Shown here piece after piece: positions 60,569-64,000 of a DNA stretch of 64,000 nt; position 1 is the stretch's first letter; each line of letters begins with the position of its first letter. The position numbers and the translations under genes were made by a program. Source of the DNA: Saccharospirillum sp043196875 (lineage in GTDB: Bacteria > Pseudomonadota > Gammaproteobacteria > Pseudomonadales > Natronospirillaceae); the NCBI RefSeq assembly GCF_043196875.1, contig NZ_JBEBMX010000002.1, positions 186,001 to 250,000 of the forward strand, read 5' to 3'. The notes under the pieces are model-generated. The model was not told where the DNA came from. It ran no database searches and saw only the letters and a list, made by a program, of their open reading frames with translations.

Positions 60569-62137
60569 TCAGCGCTGGCCAATCATTGCCAGACTTTCCT
60601 CGGCAAAGCCGGTACCGGCTTCGGTATAAAAGTTGAAGACCTTATCGATGCCAGCTTCGATCAGCAGCAAGCGCTCATCTTCATAGCGGGCGATGGCGGC
60701 CAACTGACCCTTAAAGTTGGCGCGTTTTAACTGGTTGGTCACATTGCGACTGTCATCAATGGACGGCAGCGCCAGCAGGATCAGTTTCACCGACGACAAA
60801 TCCAGATTTTCCCACAAATCGGCGTCTTCACCATCGCCTACAAAGGCTTTCATGCCTTCATCGGCCATGCGTTCAATCCGGGATGGATCGGCATCCATGC
60901 CCCAAACGTTCTCACCCATCAACTGATAGAGCGCGCGATAAGCGCCGGTCCCGACACGACCCAAACCGATCACCACAATCTGTGCATTCCTGGGTTGAGT
61001 TAACACATCTTCCGGCAAACGTTGCTGACGTTCGAATCGGGTCAGCCAGGCTTTATTGTGTGAATAAAGCGCGTGAGCGCGCGGGTACAACAAACTGGTA
61101 ATGATAAAAGAGAAGGTCACAGTGAGCGCCAATATCACCAGCCACTGGGCCGGCAACCAGTCCAGATCCACCGCCAGGTCAGCGACAATCAAACCGAACT
61201 CGCTGTAGTTCGCCAGCGCCAGCGCACCCAGCCAGGCAGTACGACCGCGCAAGCGCATGGCCAGTAACAGACCGTAAAACAACAGGAACTTCAGCGGCAA
61301 TAACAGCGTTAAACCGAGCGCTATGCCGACCATGCCAAGCGTCGGCAGGGCGGTAAAACCAATCGATAAAAAGAAACCGATCAGAAATAAATCTTTAAAA
61401 CCCAACAAGGCTTTTGACAGCTCAGTCGCCTTGACGCTGTGGCTGAGCAGCATGCCGGCAATCAGCGCGCCCAGGTCACCTTTGACGCCGACCAGAGAGA
61501 ATAATTCATAACCGCCGAGCGCCAGAAAAAACCCGGTTAACGGCAATAATTCACCATGGCCGGCGGTATCGAGCAGGCGATTGAGCAAGGGACGAAATAA
61601 GGGTAAAGCAAGCAGAGCGATGGCCCAGTACGACGGCATCTTGCCGGTGGCAAAGACCAGAAACAGCACCGCCACCACATCCTGCATGACCAGCACACCA
61701 ATGGCGAGACGACCATGGCGGGTGCGCATTTCGCCACTTTCTTCGAGTAACTTGACGATGCAAACGGTGCTGCTGAAGCTAAAGGCAAAGGCTAATAAAG
61801 CGGCAGTATTCAGAGACAAACCGGAAAAATAAGGCAGCGCAGCGCTGGCAAGCGCCAGCAGAATACCGGTGCAGATAACACACCAGACGGCCATTTCACT
61901 GAGCGTACCCGCCCAGACTTCCCGGCGCAGCAAATCACCGATTTTCAATTTCAGACCGATGGTGAACAGCATCAAAGTGATGCCTAAATCGGCCAGGGTT
62001 TCCAATCCACCCCCCGGTGTTACGCCGAGAAAATGCAGTGCAAAACCGGCTAATAAATAACCGACCAAAGGAGGCAGACCCAGCGACTTAACCGCCAGAC
62101 CAAAAACAAAGGCAACACAGAGCAGCAGGAAATCCAT
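60569..62137 (-). CDS. CPA2-family cation:proton antiporter with RCK domain
   Basis: 522 residues. About 12 N-terminal helices of the Na+/H+ exchanger fold (KefB/YbaL branch), with GMLLSHSVKATELSKALLGFKDLFLIGFFLSIG, then a cytoplasmic TrkA-N/RCK domain (about 390-520) with NAD-binding VVIGLGRVGTGAYRALYQ and acidic VWGMDADPSR. Probably effluxes K+ or Na+ in exchange for protons, gated by nucleotide. Only the RCK-N half is present; no RCK-C domain follows. No ancillary KefF/G subunit adjoins. Confidence 0.9.
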   Translation of the reverse strand: MDFLLLCVAFVFGLAVKSLGLPPLVGYLLAGFALHFLGVTPGGGLETLADLGITLMLFTIGLKLKIGDLLRREVWAGTLSEMAVWCVICTGILLALASAALPYFSGLSLNTAALLAFAFSFSSTVCIVKLLEESGEMRTRHGRLAIGVLVMQDVVAVLFLVFATGKMPSYWAIALLALPLFRPLLNRLLDTAGHGELLPLTGFFLALGGYELFSLVGVKGDLGALIAGMLLSHSVKATELSKALLGFKDLFLIGFFLSIGFTALPTLGMVGIALGLTLLLPLKFLLFYGLLLAMRLRGRTAWLGALALANYSEFGLIVADLAVDLDWLPAQWLVILALTVTFSFIITSLLYPRAHALYSHNKAWLTRFERQQRLPEDVLTQPRNAQIVVIGLGRVGTGAYRALYQLMGENVWGMDADPSRIERMADEGMKAFVGDGEDADLWENLDLSSVKLILLALPSIDDSRNVTNQLKRANFKGQLAAIARYEDERLLLIEAGIDKVFNFYTEAGTGFAEESLAMIGQR

Positions 62138-62210
62138 AAGGGAGGAAGGTGATTCCGTTTTTCTTTAGCTTAGCACAGCGTCACCGTTGCCTCATCCGTA
62201 CAAGAATGCC

Positions 62211-62236
62211 AAAAAAAAACCGCCCGAAGGCGGTTT
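62211..62236 (-). terminator. Terminator after pntB
   Basis: On the minus strand AAACCGCC-TTCG-GGCGGTTT is followed by more than six T residues. A UUCG tetraloop makes it a strong Rho-independent terminator for pntAB. Confidence 0.9.
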
Positions 62237-62253
62237 CCATCTTGGACAGGTAA

Positions 62254-63636
62254 TCAGACCTTATTCACCAATTGCTGCACGCTGTCCTTGGCATCGCCAA
62301 ACAGCATGGCGCTGTTATCGCGATAGAATAGCGGATTGGTAACACCCGCATAACCGGTGGCCATGGAGCGCTTGAGAATCACCACCTGTTTGGCGTTCCA
62401 GACTTCCAATACCGGCATGCCGGCGATCGGTGAGCCAGGCTTTTCCTTGGCGTCCGGATTGACGATGTCGTTGGCGCCGATCACCAGCACGACGTCGGTG
62501 TCCGGAAAGTCGTCGTTGATCTCGTCCATTTCCAGCACGATGTCATAAGGCACATTGGCTTCGGCCAGCAGCACGTTCATATGACCGGGCAAGCGACCGG
62601 CAACCGGATGAATCGCAAAGCGTACCGTCTTGCCCTGCTTGCGCAGTTTGTCGGTCAGATCAGCCACCGCTTGCTGGGCGTGGGCGACGGCCATACCAAA
62701 GCCCGGTGCAATCACTACCGATTCGGCGTTCTTTAACCAGTCGGCTACTTCATCATGGCTGGCGCTGCTGGCTTCGCCGTATTCGGTGTCGTCATCGGTG
62801 GCTGTCGCGTTACCGAAACCACCGAGAATCACGCTGAGAAAAGCGCGGTTCATCGCCTTACACATGATGTAACTGAGGATGGCACCGGACGAGCCGACCA
62901 GCGCACCGGTGATGATCAGCAGATCGTTGCCGAGCATAAAACCGGTGGCTGCCGCTGCCCAACCCGAGTAGGAATTGAGCATCGAAATCACCACCGGCAT
63001 ATCGGCGCCGCCGATGGCAGCCACCAGATGCGCACCGAGCAGCAGCGCAATGACGGTCATGGCAATCAGCAGGTTCAGATCGCCGGGGCCATGACCATCG
63101 GGCGCAAAAATTACCAGCATGACCACGGCGGCCAAAAGCGCCAACGCATTCAGGCCGTTGCGCAGTGGCAAGGTCAGCGGCTTGCTGGAAATAATGCCCT
63201 GCAATTTGCCGAAGGCGATCCAGGAACCGGTGAGGGTGACCGCACCGATAAAAATGCCCAGATAGAGTTCGGTGTTGTGGATGATGCGTTCGGCACCATC
63301 GAGATGATTGCGCGGGTCGAGATAGCCACCCCAGCCAATCATGACCGCCGCCAGACCGACGAAGGAATGCAGCATGGCAACCAGCTGTGGCATCGAGGTC
63401 ATTTCAACGCGATGCGCCAACCATAAACCGATCACCGCGCCAACCACCATCGCTGTTGCCAGCAAGGCATAGGCTTCAACCGCCGCTGAAGCCACGGTGG
63501 CAACAATGGCGATCAGCATGCCGGTCATGCCGTAGAGGTTGCCGCGTCGGGCGGTTTCCTGAGAGCTCAATCCACCGAGCGAGAGAATGAAAAATACACC
63601 GGCCAAGAGGTAGGCCATGGATAAGACAGCGTTCAT
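62254..63636 (-). CDS. pntB: NAD(P) transhydrogenase subunit beta
   Basis: 460 residues. Inner-membrane subunit of the proton-translocating transhydrogenase: helices in residues 1-270, then the NADP-binding domain III (about 290-460) with VVIAPGFGMAVAHAQQAVADL, RFAIHPVAGRLPGHMNVLLAEA and VLVIGANDIVNP. It makes NADPH from NADH at the cost of protons. Its ATG overlaps the pntA stop by 4 bp, so the pair is coupled. Confidence 0.97.
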   Translation of the reverse strand: MNAVLSMAYLLAGVFFILSLGGLSSQETARRGNLYGMTGMLIAIVATVASAAVEAYALLATAMVVGAVIGLWLAHRVEMTSMPQLVAMLHSFVGLAAVMIGWGGYLDPRNHLDGAERIIHNTELYLGIFIGAVTLTGSWIAFGKLQGIISSKPLTLPLRNGLNALALLAAVVMLVIFAPDGHGPGDLNLLIAMTVIALLLGAHLVAAIGGADMPVVISMLNSYSGWAAAATGFMLGNDLLIITGALVGSSGAILSYIMCKAMNRAFLSVILGGFGNATATDDDTEYGEASSASHDEVADWLKNAESVVIAPGFGMAVAHAQQAVADLTDKLRKQGKTVRFAIHPVAGRLPGHMNVLLAEANVPYDIVLEMDEINDDFPDTDVVLVIGANDIVNPDAKEKPGSPIAGMPVLEVWNAKQVVILKRSMATGYAGVTNPLFYRDNSAMLFGDAKDSVQQLVNKV

Positions 63637-64000
63637 TCCTGACCCTCCCGACGAAACATATTGAGCATGCGGCGAGTCACATAAAAACCGCCGGCGATGT
63701 TGATCGAGGTGACCAGAATGCCGATGGCGGCGAGCACCGTAACCACGGTCGAGCCACTACCGGAGACCTGCAGCAGTGAACCGATAATGATGATCGAGGA
63801 GATCGCATTGGTGACACTCATCAGCGGCGTGTGCAGCGAATGACTGACGTTCCAGATCACCTGCCAGCCAACAAAAACCGCCAGCACAAAGACGGTGAAG
63901 TGACTGATAAAATCGGCCGGAGCGACGGCACCCAATCCCAGCAACAAGGCGCCGGCAATCAACCAATAAAGCGCGATCGGCTGAGCGCGTTTGGCGGCGG
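63633..64000 (-). CDS. pntA: NAD(P) transhydrogenase subunit alpha, C-terminal part
   Basis: Partial: the frame is open through the window end. The visible 122 residues include AAKRAQPIALYWLIAGALLL, the membrane segment SHFTVFVLAVFVGWQVIWNVSH and TPLMSVTNAISSIIIIGSLL, as in the C-terminal domain of fused PntA. The helix upstream of the HFTVF segment is typical of the fused E. coli type rather than of the split PntAb subunit, so the start most likely lies beyond base 64000. A TTG at 63962 exists but is not credible as the true start. Confidence 0.9.
   Translation of the reverse strand, partial: AAKRAQPIALYWLIAGALLLGLGAVAPADFISHFTVFVLAVFVGWQVIWNVSHSLHTPLMSVTNAISSIIIIGSLLQVSGSGSTVVTVLAAIGILVTSINIAGGFYVTRRMLNMFRREGQE

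Noticed and set aside
1..64000. CRISPR arrays, restriction or toxin-antitoxin systems and prophage genes
   Set aside because: None was found on either strand by reading repeats and protein motifs.

Overview
The window reads as chromosome of a free-living, Gram-negative gammaproteobacterium, probably a marine or halophilic Oceanospirillales-type organism. The evidence is the E. coli-like gene order tsaE-ami-mutL-miaA-hfq-hflX-hflK-hflC-hisZ-purA-rnr-rlmB, the trpS / secF-secD-yajC / tgt-queA block, a glycine betaine ProVWX transporter, TRAP transport, a PntAB transhydrogenase and a GC-rich coding style. I cannot name a genus from the sequence alone.

Layout. 1-6904 (minus): trpS (cut by the window start), secF, secD, yajC, tgt, queA. 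The 3' end of queA carries a 266-bp structured element with 32-bp terminal inverted repeats. 7151-8191: pyrC, then tRNA-Leu(CAA) at 8255-8341, followed by three and a bit tandem repeats, each carrying a copy of the tRNA 3' end and a terminator hairpin (an arrangement like E. coli rtT). 8998-18052 is an accessory stretch: FMN reductase, beta-barrel-like secreted protein, a NarL/7TM two-component pair, a decayed gene, VOC, GFA, PhyH and SnoaL proteins, an unknown protein, a lone RAM domain, Rnk and a GNAT. 18049-28762: periplasmic binding protein, CSS-EAL phosphodiesterase, TRAP transporter with an Lrp regulator, pobA/pobR for 4-hydroxybenzoate, a potassium-channel-like protein and an Omp85-type barrel. 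28930-45509: yigZ, queG and the conserved tsaE to rlmB block. 45757-64000: a hydrolase, deoCAB, a degenerate kinase-like membrane protein, an M16 protease, CnoX thioredoxin, a KAS III-like synthase, proVWX, a small unknown protein, a CPA2 antiporter, and pntB with the C-terminus of pntA.

How the genes work together. queA, tgt and queG serve tRNA queuosine synthesis. SecDF-YajC drives protein export. Hfq, RNase R, MiaA, RlmB and HflX handle RNA and ribosomes. HflKC controls membrane proteolysis. deoCAB salvages deoxyribonucleosides. PobA feeds 4-hydroxybenzoate to protocatechuate. ProVWX imports betaine under osmotic stress.

The points most worth a second look are the queA element, the rtT-like tRNA-Leu repeats, two genes (rnr and pobR) whose only sensible start codon is ATC behind a good Shine-Dalgarno, degenerate kinase proteins at 11143-12912 and 50233-51231, and an ion channel ending in a four-cysteine zinc-ribbon-like tail. 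I found no CRISPR array, prophage or recognisable new defence system.
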